Shown here piece by piece: positions 13,837 through 22,871 of a DNA stretch of 46,917 nt. The position numbers were made by a program, and so were the translations under genes. How positions within the stretch are numbered: position 1 is the first letter of the stretch; each line of letters opens with the position of its first letter. The notes beneath the pieces were generated by a model that saw only the letters and a list, made by a program, of their open reading frames with translations, did not search any database and was not told the DNA's origin. Source of the stretch: Desulfovibrio legallii (GTDB lineage: Bacteria > Desulfobacterota > Desulfovibrionia > Desulfovibrionales > Desulfovibrionaceae); contig NZ_FNBX01000020.1 in assembly GCF_900102485.1 (NCBI RefSeq), forward strand, positions 1-46,917, written 5' to 3'.

Positions 13837-15870
13837 TCAACGTTCCCGCAAGGCGTTCTGCTTGGCCTTGAGGATGGGCTTGAGCAGATAGTCCAGCACG
13901 GTTTTTTTGCCGATCAGAATGTCTGCGGTCACCACCATGCCGGGGATGATGGGCAGCAGCTGGTTGTGGTAGGCAATGGCGTTTTTGCGGGTGCGGACTT
14001 TGACCAGGTAGTAGTGGTCGCCCCTTTTGTCTTCAATGGTATCCGCGCTGATGGATTCCAGTTTGCCTTCCAGGCCGCCGTAGATGGAAAAATCGTAGGC
14101 GGAGACCTTGACCATCACTTCCTGGCCGGGCCTGAGAAAAGCCACGTCCTGGGGTCTGACGCGGGCTTCCACCAGGAGGGTGTCGTCCAGGGGCACCAGG
14201 TCCATGATGGGTTCGCCGGGTTTGACCACGCCGCCCACGGTGGTGATGTAGATCTGCTTGACCGTACTGCGCACCGGGGCGCGCAGCTCCGTGCGGGTTA
14301 CCCTGTCGCGCCCGGCGGAAAGGCTTTCACGCAGGGAGTTGAGGTCCTGGCGGCGCTTGTTGATTTCCTCCGTAATGGCGGCGGCCTGTTCGGCCTGGCG
14401 GGAGGCGATGCGCTGCTGGGATTCCTCCGCGGCGGCCTGGGCTTTGGGAATGGCCGCTGCCAGGGCGTCTATCTGCCCCTGCAGCTCCACCACCCGCTGC
14501 TGCAGGCCCAGGTATTCCATTTTGGAAAAATTATGGCGCTGCACCAAGGCGTAGGCCGTGTCGCGCTGCTCCATGGACAGGGCCAGGCTGCGGTCCAGCT
14601 GGAGCTTGCGGGCGGTCTGCTCCTCCACATCGTGGGTGCGCTGCACATACTGGGAGCGCAGCACTTCGATCTCCGCGCGGAGCTGTTCCTGCCGGCTGTT
14701 CCAGGCGTTGGTCTGATCGCGCGTGATCTGGCGGGCGCGGGCCAGCACGTCGCCGTCCACCTGGCGGCCCACCAGCTGGGCGGCCCAGGCGGCCATATCT
14801 TCGGGAAAGACGGGCTGCTGGCCTTTGAGCTCGGCTTCCAGGCGCAGGATGGCCAGGCTGTTTTCCATGGCCTTGTTCACGGCGTCCCGGTAGGCGCTTT
14901 CGGCCATTTCATTGTCCAGCTGGGCCAGCACCTCGCCTTTTTCCACAATCTGGCCTTCATGCACCTGCACGGCGCGCAGGATGCCGCCTTCCAGGTTCTG
15001 GATGGTCTGGGTGCGCTGGGAGCCCACCACCGAGCCTTCGGCGTGGGTCACCTCATCCACATTGGCAAAAGCCGCCCAGACCAGCAGGCAGAGCAACATG
15101 GCCGCCACGCTGACGGAAAGGGCGCGGGCCCCGAAGCGCGGGCGGCGGGCCAGGGCGGCGTCCACCTCATTGGCAAACTGGATGTCGTCGGGGCTAAGGC
15201 CGTGCAGGGGCGCGTCCATGGCCGCGAACAGGCTGGGGTTTCCCTGCGGGGGCAGGGGCGGCATGCCGTCGGGCGCGGCGGCCGGCGCACGGCTCTGGCG
15301 GCCGTTTTTCAGCTGAGCCACGGTCTCGGCCAGGCTCTGGCGCAGGGGTTTGTCCGGCTTCTGTTCGTGTTCGCCGCCCAGCAGCAGCTCCCGGAAAAAG
15401 GCCTTGGCGCCCTCGGCTTCCGAGGAGGCCTCCGGGGCCTGGGGCGTGGGTTCCGGCATGCCCGGCCCCAGCAGGGAAAGGGGCAGGCCGCCTTCCGGCG
15501 GCAGGGCGGGGCCCTGCGCGTCGCCGGGGGGGGGCGTGCCGGGCATGGGGGGCAAAGGGGCGTCGCTGGCCGTGGGGGGCGGCGGCAGAAAAGGCAGGCC
15601 CAGGTCGCTCCAGGCGCAGGCCTCGCCAGGCCGGAGCGGCACGCGGTAGACGTCGGGCGCGGGGCCGCTCTGCGGCGGCCGGGCGGGCGTGGCGGATGCG
15701 GATGGGCGCTGGTCTTCCCGGTCAGGGGTTTTGTTCGGCGTCAGAACCGCCTGCGGGTCGGGGGCGGCTGCAGGCTGCCCGCCCGGCGTTGTGCGTGCGG
15801 CGGGCTGCCGCGCCTCCTGCGGGTTCAGAGGGGCAGCTTCATCGGGGGGGGCAGTGTGTTGCGGGCGCAT
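13837..15870 (-). CDS. HlyD/LapC-family type I secretion adaptor with long N-terminal extension
   Basis: Periplasmic adaptor linking the inner-membrane ABC exporter to TolC. The single membrane helix is at ~249-268 (SVSVAAMLLCLLVWAAFA). Typical HlyD elements follow: the AEGSVVGSQRTQTIQNLEGGI beta segment, a long alpha-helical hairpin rich in Gln and Ala, and the C-terminal ELRAPVRSTVKQIYITTVGG and LLPIIPGMVVTADILIGKKT. The 677-residue length is unusual. About 248 residues, largely Pro/Ala-rich and disordered, precede the helix and would lie in the cytoplasm; family members normally have some tens. I chose the ATG at 15870, one base after the ABC gene stop, with GGAG upstream. Confidence 0.9.
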   Translation of the reverse strand: MRPQHTAPPDEAAPLNPQEARQPAARTTPGGQPAAAPDPQAVLTPNKTPDREDQRPSASATPARPPQSGPAPDVYRVPLRPGEACAWSDLGLPFLPPPPTASDAPLPPMPGTPPPGDAQGPALPPEGGLPLSLLGPGMPEPTPQAPEASSEAEGAKAFFRELLLGGEHEQKPDKPLRQSLAETVAQLKNGRQSRAPAAAPDGMPPLPPQGNPSLFAAMDAPLHGLSPDDIQFANEVDAALARRPRFGARALSVSVAAMLLCLLVWAAFANVDEVTHAEGSVVGSQRTQTIQNLEGGILRAVQVHEGQIVEKGEVLAQLDNEMAESAYRDAVNKAMENSLAILRLEAELKGQQPVFPEDMAAWAAQLVGRQVDGDVLARARQITRDQTNAWNSRQEQLRAEIEVLRSQYVQRTHDVEEQTARKLQLDRSLALSMEQRDTAYALVQRHNFSKMEYLGLQQRVVELQGQIDALAAAIPKAQAAAEESQQRIASRQAEQAAAITEEINKRRQDLNSLRESLSAGRDRVTRTELRAPVRSTVKQIYITTVGGVVKPGEPIMDLVPLDDTLLVEARVRPQDVAFLRPGQEVMVKVSAYDFSIYGGLEGKLESISADTIEDKRGDHYYLVKVRTRKNAIAYHNQLLPIIPGMVVTADILIGKKTVLDYLLKPILKAKQNALRER

Positions 15871-15871
15871 T

Positions 15872-18166
15872 TCAGCCACGCTCCGTGGGTTGGGGGGAGG
15901 CGGAGCGGCCCGCGGCGGCCGCGCTTTGCCGGGACCGCTCGCGCAGGCGCTGGAGCACTTTGTCGCGCGGGCCGTCCAGCTTGATCTGTCCGTCTTCCAT
16001 GACGATAAGCCTGTCCACAATGCGCAGCATGGACAGGCGGTGGGTGATGAGCACCACGGTACGTCCGCCCATGACCGTCTGGAGGCGTTTTTGCAGCAGC
16101 AGCTCGGAATCCGTATCCATATTGCTGGTGGGCTCGTCCAGGATGAGCACTTCCGGATCGCGCACCAGGGCGCGGGCCAAGGCCACGGCCTGGCGCTGGC
16201 CGCCGGAAAGGGCCTTGCCCTGCTCGCCTACCTGGGCGGCGAAGCCCGCGGGGTTGTTGCGCAAAAAGTCCGCCACGCCGGCCAGGGCCGCGGCGCGCAG
16301 CACCAGGTGGTCGTTGATGGTGGGATCGCCCAGGGCGATATTGTCCCGAATGCTGCCGTAGAAGAGCACCACGTCCTGGGGCAGTACGCCCACGCGGCCG
16401 CGCAGATCTGTGCTGGGGATCTGGCGGATGTCCACATCGCCGAATTTCACCGCGCCTTCCTTGGGCTGGTAGAGGCCGATGAGCAGCTTGCCCAGGGTGC
16501 TTTTGCCCGAACCCATGGGACCGATGACGCCCACATGCTCGCCGGGTTCAATGCGCAGAGACACGTTGCTGAGGGCCAGGCGCTCCTGATGCGGGTAGGC
16601 GAAGGAGACGCTCTCCATGCTGAACGAAGGGCGCAGCATGCCGAAATCCATGCAGGTTTTTTCGGCCTGGTTCTCTGAGGGCAGGGTCATGAGCAGGTCC
16701 AGGGCCTTGAGGGCCACGTGGGAATTCTGGATCCGGGTGAGCAGGGAGGCCATTTGCAGCAAAGGGGCCATGGTGCGGCCCACCAGGATGTTGACGCCGA
16801 TGAGCGCGCCCATGGTCATCTGCCCGTCGGCAATGCGGTAGACGCCCCAGACAATGCAGGCCACGGTGACCACCTGGGTGATCAGCATGGAGAGGGTGAC
16901 GGCCAGGTTGTTGTATTTGCGGGCCTCGCTGCTGGATTTGGCCGAAAGGCCCACTACCGATTCCCAAAGTTTCTGCATCCGGCTTTCGGCCATGCAGGCC
17001 TTGAGGGTTTCCAGGCCGTTGACGATCTCCACCAGCAGGGCGTTTTTCTGCATGTTCTGGCGGTAGCCGGCCTCGGCGCTGCGGCGGGAACGGTGCTGGA
17101 GGGTAAGCCCCAGGCCGATGAGCAGGGGCATGGCCCCCAGGGGCAGAAAGACCAGCGGCCCGCCGATGAAGACAATGAGCAGAAGAAAAATCACCAGGAA
17201 GGGCAGATCAATGCAGGCGAGCAGGCTGGAGGAGCTGAAAAATTCGCGCAGTTGCTCAAATTCACGCAGGTTGTTGACCAGCGCGCCCGTGGATTCCGGC
17301 TTGGCGTCCATGCGCATGGAAAGCACCTTTTCCACCAGGGAGCTGGAAAGCACAATGTCCGCATTGCGGCCCGCCACATCCACAAAGTGGGTGCGCAGGG
17401 CAGAGAGCAGGAAGTTGAACAGGTAGATGATGAAGATGCCTACGGCCAGCACCCAGAGGGTTTCCATGGCGTTGTTGGGCACCACGCGGTCGTAGACGTT
17501 CATGACAAACAGGGGGCTGCCCACGGCAATGAGGTTGATGACCACGCTGGCCAGGGCCACATGCCGGTAAATGGGCGCGTAGTAGCGCAGCACGTCCCAG
17601 AACCAGCGCTTGCCGTGCGAGATGCTCAGGCGGTCCGCCCGGTGGTCGGGCGCGGCCTCTACGGCGGCAAAGAGGGCGTAGCCGGAATATTCCTCCCGCA
17701 GAGCGTCCAGGGGCACCAGTTGCGAGGTTCCGGCCGTTTCGGGAAAGATGACCTCGGCCATGTCGTTGTCCAGGGCCGTAAGCACGCAGGAACGGTCGTT
17801 GGTGAGCAGAAGGATGCAGGGCAGAACCAGGCCGGGGATGTTTTCCAGCTGCGGCCGGTAGGCGATGCGGCCCGTAAGGCCCACTTTGCGCGCGGCCCGC
17901 AGGCAGGCCTGGGGCGTGACCCTGCTGCCCGTGAGCCCGGCCATGAGGGCCTGGGGCGAAACCACCCGCCCCCGCAGCCGGAGCACAATGGCCAGGCTGC
18001 GCAGCAGGCCGGGCATGAAATCCACGTCCGAAGGCCGCAAGGGCCCCATGCCCGCTGCGGGCGAAGGGCCGCCGGTCCGGGAAGCTGCCCCGCTGGCGGA
18101 TTCCGACGATGGCGCTGCGGCGGTGTCTGGCGGGCTTGCGGCCCCTGAAGCGGCGGTTTTGTGCAT
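15872..18166 (-). CDS. Type I secretion ABC transporter, LapB-like, with C39-like domain
   Basis: Exports an unfolded protein substrate, very probably the RTX adhesin at 42 kb. In this 764-residue protein, a low-complexity start (1-45) is followed by a C39-peptidase-like domain (~50-165) with no catalytic Cys at its start; such domains bind rather than cleave substrate. Next come five or six membrane helices (~200-480), then the ATPase. The ATPase shows Walker A GPMGSGKST, signature LSGGQRQAVALARAL, Walker B VLILDEPTS and H-loop ITHR. The C-terminal tail is Ser/Ala-rich. It is the first gene of a three-gene operon (ABC, HlyD, sensor) with near-zero spacing. Confidence 0.92.
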   Translation of the reverse strand: MHKTAASGAASPPDTAAAPSSESASGAASRTGGPSPAAGMGPLRPSDVDFMPGLLRSLAIVLRLRGRVVSPQALMAGLTGSRVTPQACLRAARKVGLTGRIAYRPQLENIPGLVLPCILLLTNDRSCVLTALDNDMAEVIFPETAGTSQLVPLDALREEYSGYALFAAVEAAPDHRADRLSISHGKRWFWDVLRYYAPIYRHVALASVVINLIAVGSPLFVMNVYDRVVPNNAMETLWVLAVGIFIIYLFNFLLSALRTHFVDVAGRNADIVLSSSLVEKVLSMRMDAKPESTGALVNNLREFEQLREFFSSSSLLACIDLPFLVIFLLLIVFIGGPLVFLPLGAMPLLIGLGLTLQHRSRRSAEAGYRQNMQKNALLVEIVNGLETLKACMAESRMQKLWESVVGLSAKSSSEARKYNNLAVTLSMLITQVVTVACIVWGVYRIADGQMTMGALIGVNILVGRTMAPLLQMASLLTRIQNSHVALKALDLLMTLPSENQAEKTCMDFGMLRPSFSMESVSFAYPHQERLALSNVSLRIEPGEHVGVIGPMGSGKSTLGKLLIGLYQPKEGAVKFGDVDIRQIPSTDLRGRVGVLPQDVVLFYGSIRDNIALGDPTINDHLVLRAAALAGVADFLRNNPAGFAAQVGEQGKALSGGQRQAVALARALVRDPEVLILDEPTSNMDTDSELLLQKRLQTVMGGRTVVLITHRLSMLRIVDRLIVMEDGQIKLDGPRDKVLQRLRERSRQSAAAAGRSASPQPTERG

Positions 18167-18485
18167 AGGGGTGCTCTGGCGGGTTGTGCCGGAAGGGCCG
18201 GCGCGAGAAAAAATAACTATTGCCCTTAAAAATCCTGCAGGGGGAGGCGCTGCGCCTGCAGGAGGCCCACAAACGGCTCACAGAACTGCGCCGCGGGATG
18301 CCGGCACTGCGGCGCACCCCGCAGCGACAGTCAAGGCAGGGCAAGAGCTTACCCCAAGCCCCCTATTTTGCCAAGCGGCAGGGTTTCGGGGCCGCTGCGT
18401 GGAGCGTGCCGGCTTGCGGGCATTTTTCTGGCATTTGCCCAAGGTACGCCCTGCCGTTCCCTGAGGGGAGAATAAGATTTTTGAA
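18167..18485. other. Upstream region of the type I secretion operon
   Basis: Non-coding by my reading; the plus-strand open frame at 18220 runs into a hairpin and resembles nothing. It contains two CCTGCAGG copies (18234-18241 and 18256-18263 approximately) flanking a GC-rich inner repeat, together a ~30-base inverted repeat 70-95 bases upstream of the ABC gene start. That is a plausible operator or transcript-leader structure. An A/T-rich patch at 18208-18232 could hold a promoter, but no clear -35/-10 pair is visible. Confidence 0.45.
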
Positions 18486-18527
18486 GGGGCAGGGGGGACT
18501 TTTGTGAACAAAAGTCCCCCCTGCCCC
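18486..18527. repeat. Long hairpin of a dispersed family, copy 3
   Basis: Perfect 20-base arms (18486-18505 and 18508-18527) with a GA loop. The tip GGGACTTTTGT matches the tips of copies 1 and 2, while the outer stem differs (GGGGCAGGGG). It lies between the divergent ends of the secretion operon and the GS-III gene and abuts the GS-III terminator. Confidence 0.82.
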
Positions 18528-18530
18528 CAC

Positions 18531-18563
18531 AAAAAAAAGCGGGGAGCCGCCAGACTCCCCGCT
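18531..18563 (-). terminator. Intrinsic terminator of the amt-P-II-GS operon
   Basis: On the minus strand a 9-bp stem (AGCGGGGAG and CTCCCCGCT) is followed by eight T residues. It lies about 165 bases beyond the glutamine synthetase stop. The stretch between (18564-18726) is GC-rich and holds no gene. Confidence 0.85.
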
Positions 18564-18726
18564 TCAGCAGCCACCGGCCTGCGCCGTCCGTTGCGGCGAA
18601 CGGCGAGGCCCGTGGCTCCCCGCGAACCGGGTCGCGGGGGTTGGGGGCGAGGGACCATCTTCCCCCCCGGGATGAGACCGCCCGCCCCCAACAGTGTTAC
18701 GGCGCGTTTACGCCGGGATTATCGGT

Positions 18727-20913
18727 CTAGTGCGCCCAGAGCAGCTCGGCGTACTTGGGCAGCGGCCAGAGGTTGTCGTCCACCATGCGTTCCAGGGCGT
18801 CGGCGTGTTCGCGGCAGGCGGTCATGGCAGGCAGCACGCCGTCGCGGGCAGCCTTGGCCTGGTCCAGAGCGCCTTCGGCTTCCTGGGCGGCGGCCACGGC
18901 TTTTTCCAGCGCGGCAACGCCTTCCTGCAGGGCCACGATGTGGCCGCGCAGCTCATGGAAGCAGGCTTCTTCGCTGCCGGCTCCGGATTCGCCCAGCACC
19001 GCGCGGGCCTTAAGCACGGTTTCGGCGGCCTTAGTCTGGGCTTCCAGGCTGGGCGGCAGCACAGAGGCGCGCAGCATGTCGGCCATGAGGTGGCCTTCGA
19101 TGCACACGGTCTTGGCGTAATTTTCCAGCAGGATTTCCTGACGGGAAAGGATTTCGCGTTCCGTGAGAATGCCGTGGCGCATAAAGACGTTCATGACGTC
19201 CGGGTCAGTGTAGTGGGCCAGGGCTTCCACGGAGTTGTGGTAGTTGGGCAGGCCCCGGCGGGCCGCTTCTTCGGGCCAGGCGGCGGAGTAGCCGTTGCCG
19301 TTGAAGACGATGGGCAGGTGTTCTTTGAACAGGCGGGGCAGGAGCTGCTGCAGAGCGCTGTTCAGGTCTGCGCCGCCGGCCACGGAGGCCTCCAGCTCGG
19401 TGGCGATGTCGTCCAGGGTGCAGGCCACAGCCGCGTTGAGGGCGATGTTCACCGGGGCTACGGACTGGGAGGAGCCCACGGCGCGGAATTCAAACTTGTT
19501 GCCGGTGAAGGCGAAGGGGCTGGTGCGGTTGCGGTCCGAGAGGTCCACGGGCAGGGGCGGCAGGGTGGAGACGCCCACTTCCATGACCGGGCTCTTCTTG
19601 CTGGCGGCGCTTTTGCCGTTAACAATGCCGTCCAGCACGTCGGTGAGCTGTTCGCCCAGGTAGACGGAAAGGATGGCCGGCGGAGCCTCGTTGGCACCCA
19701 GGCGGTGGTCGTTGCCCGCGCCCACAGTGCCCAGGCGCAGGGCCACGCTGTGCTTGTGCACGGCGCTCAGCACGGCGGCCAGGAAGACCAGGAACTGGGC
19801 GTTGTCCTGCGGGGTGCTGCCGGGGTTGAGGAGGTTGACGCCGTCGGAATCGCTCATGGACCAGTTGTTGTGCTTGCCGCTGCCGTTAACGCCGGCAAAG
19901 GGCTTTTCGTGCAGCAGGCAGACAAAGCCGTGCTTGGCCGCCATGTGGCGCATCATGTTCATGGTGAGCATGTTGTGGTCGCAGGCGATGTTGGCTTCTT
20001 CAAACACCGGGGCGATTTCAAACTGGCCGGGGGCCACCTCGTTGTGGCGGGTTTTGGCCGGGATGCCCAGGGCCCAGAGCTCGTTTTCCACGTCCTGCAT
20101 GAAGCTCATGACCCGGCTGGGGATGGCGCCAAAGTAGTGGTCTTCCATCTCCTGGCCCTTGGGCGAGGGCGCGCCCATGAGGGTGCGGCCGGCCAGGAGC
20201 AGGTCGGGCCGCAGCACGGCCAGGTTTTTGTCCACCAGGAAGTATTCCTGTTCCGGGCCCACGTTGGGGCGCACATAGGCGGCCGTCTTGTTGCCGAAGA
20301 GGCGCAGAATGCGCAGGGCCTGGCGGGAGAGGGCGGAAATGGAGCGCAGCAGGGGAATTTTGCGGTCCAGGGCCTCGCCCGAGTAAGAGTAGAAGTAGGT
20401 GGGGATGTGCAGGGTGGCCCCGTAGGAAGCGGGGATGATGAACACCGGCACGGAGGGATCCCAGGCGGTGTAGCCGCGCGCCTCAAAGGTGGAGCGCAGG
20501 CCGCCGGAAGGGAAGGAGGAGGCGTCCGGCTCGCCGCTGATGAGCATTTTGCCGGAAAATTCGCTGATGACCTGACCGTCGGAGGCGGGAGACAGGAAGG
20601 CGTCGTGCTTTTCGGCGGTAAGCCCGGTCATGGGGTGGAACCAGTGGGTGTAATGGGTGGCGCCCATTTCAATGGCCCAGTCCTTCATGGCGTTGGCCAC
20701 CACATCGGCAATTTCCGGGTTCAGGCGTTCGCCGTCGCGAATGGTCTTGGCGAGCTTACGGTACACGTCCTTGGGCAGGCGCTTGCGCATGGTGCTCAGG
20801 CCGAACACATGGCTGCCGAAAAGCTCGTCGGTTTTCTGCGCCTTTTTCTCGCAGGGCGTCACAGGCGCGGTATTCACCGCCTTGAACATGGCCTTTTTCC
20901 GGGGGGAACTCAT
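18727..20913 (-). CDS. glnN: Glutamine synthetase type III
   Basis: Forms glutamine from glutamate, ammonia and ATP. At 728 residues it is the long GS-III class rather than the ~470-residue GS-I. Landmarks are the N-terminal FGSHVFGLSTMRKRLP, HWFHPMTGLTAEKHDAFL, ARGYTAWDPSVP, the GPEQEYFLVD glutamate-site motif, GVNGSGKHNNWSMSD and the RLGTVGAGNDHRLGANEAPP segment. GS-III is not controlled by the Tyr-adenylylation loop of GS-I, so regulation is expected through transcription or P-II. AAGGAGACTGGGT precedes the ATG. It is third in an operon after amt and the P-II gene, with its own terminator. Confidence 0.95.
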   Translation of the reverse strand: MSSPRKKAMFKAVNTAPVTPCEKKAQKTDELFGSHVFGLSTMRKRLPKDVYRKLAKTIRDGERLNPEIADVVANAMKDWAIEMGATHYTHWFHPMTGLTAEKHDAFLSPASDGQVISEFSGKMLISGEPDASSFPSGGLRSTFEARGYTAWDPSVPVFIIPASYGATLHIPTYFYSYSGEALDRKIPLLRSISALSRQALRILRLFGNKTAAYVRPNVGPEQEYFLVDKNLAVLRPDLLLAGRTLMGAPSPKGQEMEDHYFGAIPSRVMSFMQDVENELWALGIPAKTRHNEVAPGQFEIAPVFEEANIACDHNMLTMNMMRHMAAKHGFVCLLHEKPFAGVNGSGKHNNWSMSDSDGVNLLNPGSTPQDNAQFLVFLAAVLSAVHKHSVALRLGTVGAGNDHRLGANEAPPAILSVYLGEQLTDVLDGIVNGKSAASKKSPVMEVGVSTLPPLPVDLSDRNRTSPFAFTGNKFEFRAVGSSQSVAPVNIALNAAVACTLDDIATELEASVAGGADLNSALQQLLPRLFKEHLPIVFNGNGYSAAWPEEAARRGLPNYHNSVEALAHYTDPDVMNVFMRHGILTEREILSRQEILLENYAKTVCIEGHLMADMLRASVLPPSLEAQTKAAETVLKARAVLGESGAGSEEACFHELRGHIVALQEGVAALEKAVAAAQEAEGALDQAKAARDGVLPAMTACREHADALERMVDDNLWPLPKYAELLWAH

Positions 20914-21015
20914 ACCCAGTCTCCTTTCTCGTTAAAAATGCTGCGGGTTGTCGCCCGGCGGGGGCGGGGGCCTTCAGCCGCCCGCCCCGCGGATGTTGTT
21001 GGGGTTTGCCGTTGC

Positions 21016-21354
21016 CTACAGGGCCTCGTCGCCGCGTTCGCCCGTGCGGATGCGGATGGCGTCCTGCACGTCGCTGATAAAGATTTTGCCGTCGCCCACC
21101 TGACCGGTGCGGGCCATGGAAACCACGGCGTTGAGCACGTTTTCAACCATTTCATCGGGCAGGACCACTTCGAGCTTGGTCTTGGGCAGGCAATCCACCT
21201 GCATGGTGGTGCCCCGGTAGACCTCCGTGTGCCCGCGCTGGCGGCCGAAACCCTTGATTTCCACATAGTTAAGACCGTGGATGCCCATCTCCGAGAGCAC
21301 GTTCTTAACCTTGTCGAACATGCTGGGCCTGATGATGATTTCCATCTTTTTCAT
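21016..21354 (-). CDS. glnK: P-II nitrogen regulatory protein lacking the uridylylation tyrosine
   Basis: This 112-residue protein is co-linear with E. coli GlnB/GlnK and keeps GFGRQRGHTE, TGQVGDGKIF and RIRTGE. These form the ATP/ADP/2-oxoglutarate site between trimer subunits. In the T-loop, Tyr46 is kept but the modified Tyr51 is Met (RGTTMQVD instead of RGAEYMVD), so GlnD-type uridylylation at that site is not possible. Its position between amt and GS-III points to gating of the ammonium channel and/or control of the synthetase by effector binding alone. Whether to name it glnB or glnK is a choice; linkage to amt favours glnK. Confidence 0.93.
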   Translation of the reverse strand: MKKMEIIIRPSMFDKVKNVLSEMGIHGLNYVEIKGFGRQRGHTEVYRGTTMQVDCLPKTKLEVVLPDEMVENVLNAVVSMARTGQVGDGKIFISDVQDAIRIRTGERGDEAL

Positions 21355-21382
21355 GGTCGTTTCCTTTCCCTGAAAGGGGGGG

Positions 21383-22591
21383 TTACAGGGAGTACCCGCG
21401 TTCGTTGTGTTCGCCCAGATCCAGGCCGGTGAACTCCTCTTCAGGCGCCACGCGCAGACCCACAGTGGCGTTGACTACAAAGAGAATGATGCGGGTCACG
21501 ATATACACGAACACCCAGGTGCCCACGATGGACACAAGCTGGATCCAGACCTGCTTGGGGTTGCCGTAAAAGAGGCCGTCGGCGCCGTTAACGGCGGCAG
21601 AGGCGAAAAGACCGGTGGCCAGCGCGCCCCAGGTGCCGCCGATGCCGTGAATGCCCACCACGTCCAGGGCGTCGTCATAGCCGAACTTGTTCTTCAGCAG
21701 CACGCCGCCGTAGCACACGATGCCGCCCACGAAGCCGATAAGCATGGCCGGGAGGATGCCCACAAAGCCCGCGCCGGGGGTGATGGCCACCAGGCCCGCC
21801 AGCGCGCCGGAGATGGCACCCAAGCTGGTGGGCTTGCCCGTGCGCGCCCATTCCACCACCATCCAGCCGAGCACGCCGCAGGAGGAGGCGAGGTGCGTGG
21901 TGACCAGGGCGTGGGCGGAAAGGGGACCGGAAACCAGGGCGCTGCCGGCGTTGAAGCCGAACCAGCCGAACCAGAGCAGGCCGCCGCCCAGGAGGGTCAG
22001 GGGCAGGTTATTGGGGGTGGCAGGCTCCGCGCCGTTGGAAAGCCGCGGTCCAAGGGCCTGGGCGCAGGCCAGGGCGGCCGCGCCGGAAGCCATGTGCACC
22101 ACTGCGCCGCCGGCAAAGTCCAGAGCGCCCATCTGGCCCATCCAACCGCCGCCCCAGACCCAGTGGGCCATGGGGGCATAGGCGAAAATCAGCCACAGGC
22201 CGGAGAAGAGCATCATGGCCGAAAAACGGATGCGTTCCGCATACGCGCCGGAAATGAGGGCCACGGTCAGCGCGGCGAACATGCACTGGAAGATCATGAA
22301 CAGGGTGTGGGGCAGCTGGGCCGCCGCAGGGGCCGATTCGCCGCCCACGCCGTTAAGAAAAATGTAGGAAAGGTCGCCGATGACGCCGCCCACGTCCGGG
22401 CCGAAGGCCAGGGTGTAGCCGATGAGGGCCCAGAGCACGGAGACCAGCGCCAGCGCGCCGTAGCTGTGCATGTGGGTGGAAAGAATATTGCGGGAGCGGA
22501 CAAGACCGCCGTAAAAAAGGGCCAGCGCCGGGGTCATGAGCATGACCATGCAGGCGCAGATGAGGATAAATGCAGTATCCGAGGCGTTCAT
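21383..22591 (-). CDS. amt: Ammonium transporter
   Basis: Amt/MEP/Rh channel of 402 residues with eleven predicted membrane helices. Family landmarks are FYGGLVRSRNILSTHMHS, the twin pore histidines in AVVHMASG and DVVGIHGIGG, and FGWFGFNAGSAL. The C-terminal cytosolic tail (EEEFTGLDLGEHNERGYSL) is the usual P-II docking element. The ATG at 22591 is preceded by AAGGATGTCCGT. The P-II gene starts 28 bases after its stop and GS-III follows. A sigma-54 promoter lies ~140 bases upstream, giving a nitrogen-controlled amt-glnK-glnN unit. Confidence 0.95.
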   Translation of the reverse strand: MNASDTAFILICACMVMLMTPALALFYGGLVRSRNILSTHMHSYGALALVSVLWALIGYTLAFGPDVGGVIGDLSYIFLNGVGGESAPAAAQLPHTLFMIFQCMFAALTVALISGAYAERIRFSAMMLFSGLWLIFAYAPMAHWVWGGGWMGQMGALDFAGGAVVHMASGAAALACAQALGPRLSNGAEPATPNNLPLTLLGGGLLWFGWFGFNAGSALVSGPLSAHALVTTHLASSCGVLGWMVVEWARTGKPTSLGAISGALAGLVAITPGAGFVGILPAMLIGFVGGIVCYGGVLLKNKFGYDDALDVVGIHGIGGTWGALATGLFASAAVNGADGLFYGNPKQVWIQLVSIVGTWVFVYIVTRIILFVVNATVGLRVAPEEEFTGLDLGEHNERGYSL

Positions 22592-22732
22592 ACGGACATC
22601 CTTCTGAGGTGGTTTTGCGGGGGGATCGCCCTTGCGGTGCCATCCGCCGCCGCACCCGGTTCACAACCTGTTCCTTCTCTCGGGGCTGGCGCCTGTCCCG
22701 GACCGGACTTCCTGACCGGTCTTAGCCCTTTA

Positions 22733-22748
22733 AGCACGCACTGTGCCA
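22733..22748 (-). promoter_or_regulatory. Sigma-54 (RpoN) promoter upstream of amt
   Basis: The minus strand reads TGGCACAGTGCGTGCT. It has the invariant GG and GC separated by exactly 10 bases and matches TGGCAC-N5-TTGC apart from one base at the -12 box. The start point would be near 22722, giving a ~130-base leader before amt. Confidence 0.75.
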
Positions 22749-22871
22749 AAGGGGCGTACAGGGGTAAAATTCTCTTGTAATTGGCTGTTTTTATTTTTAA
22801 TTTTTTAGAAGTGCGGACGAAGGCGGCCTGGGCCTGCCGCAAGGGGTATGGAGTTTTTATACGTTTATGTA

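Noticed and set aside
12523..15984. 1,153-codon plus-strand open frame across the secretion operon
   Set aside because: Antisense shadow of the HlyD and sensor genes; its translation is Gly/His/Gln-rich with no domain, whereas the minus strand has clear family motifs.
18220..18507. 95-codon plus-strand open frame upstream of the ABC gene
   Set aside because: No ribosome site or family resemblance, and it ends inside the long hairpin.
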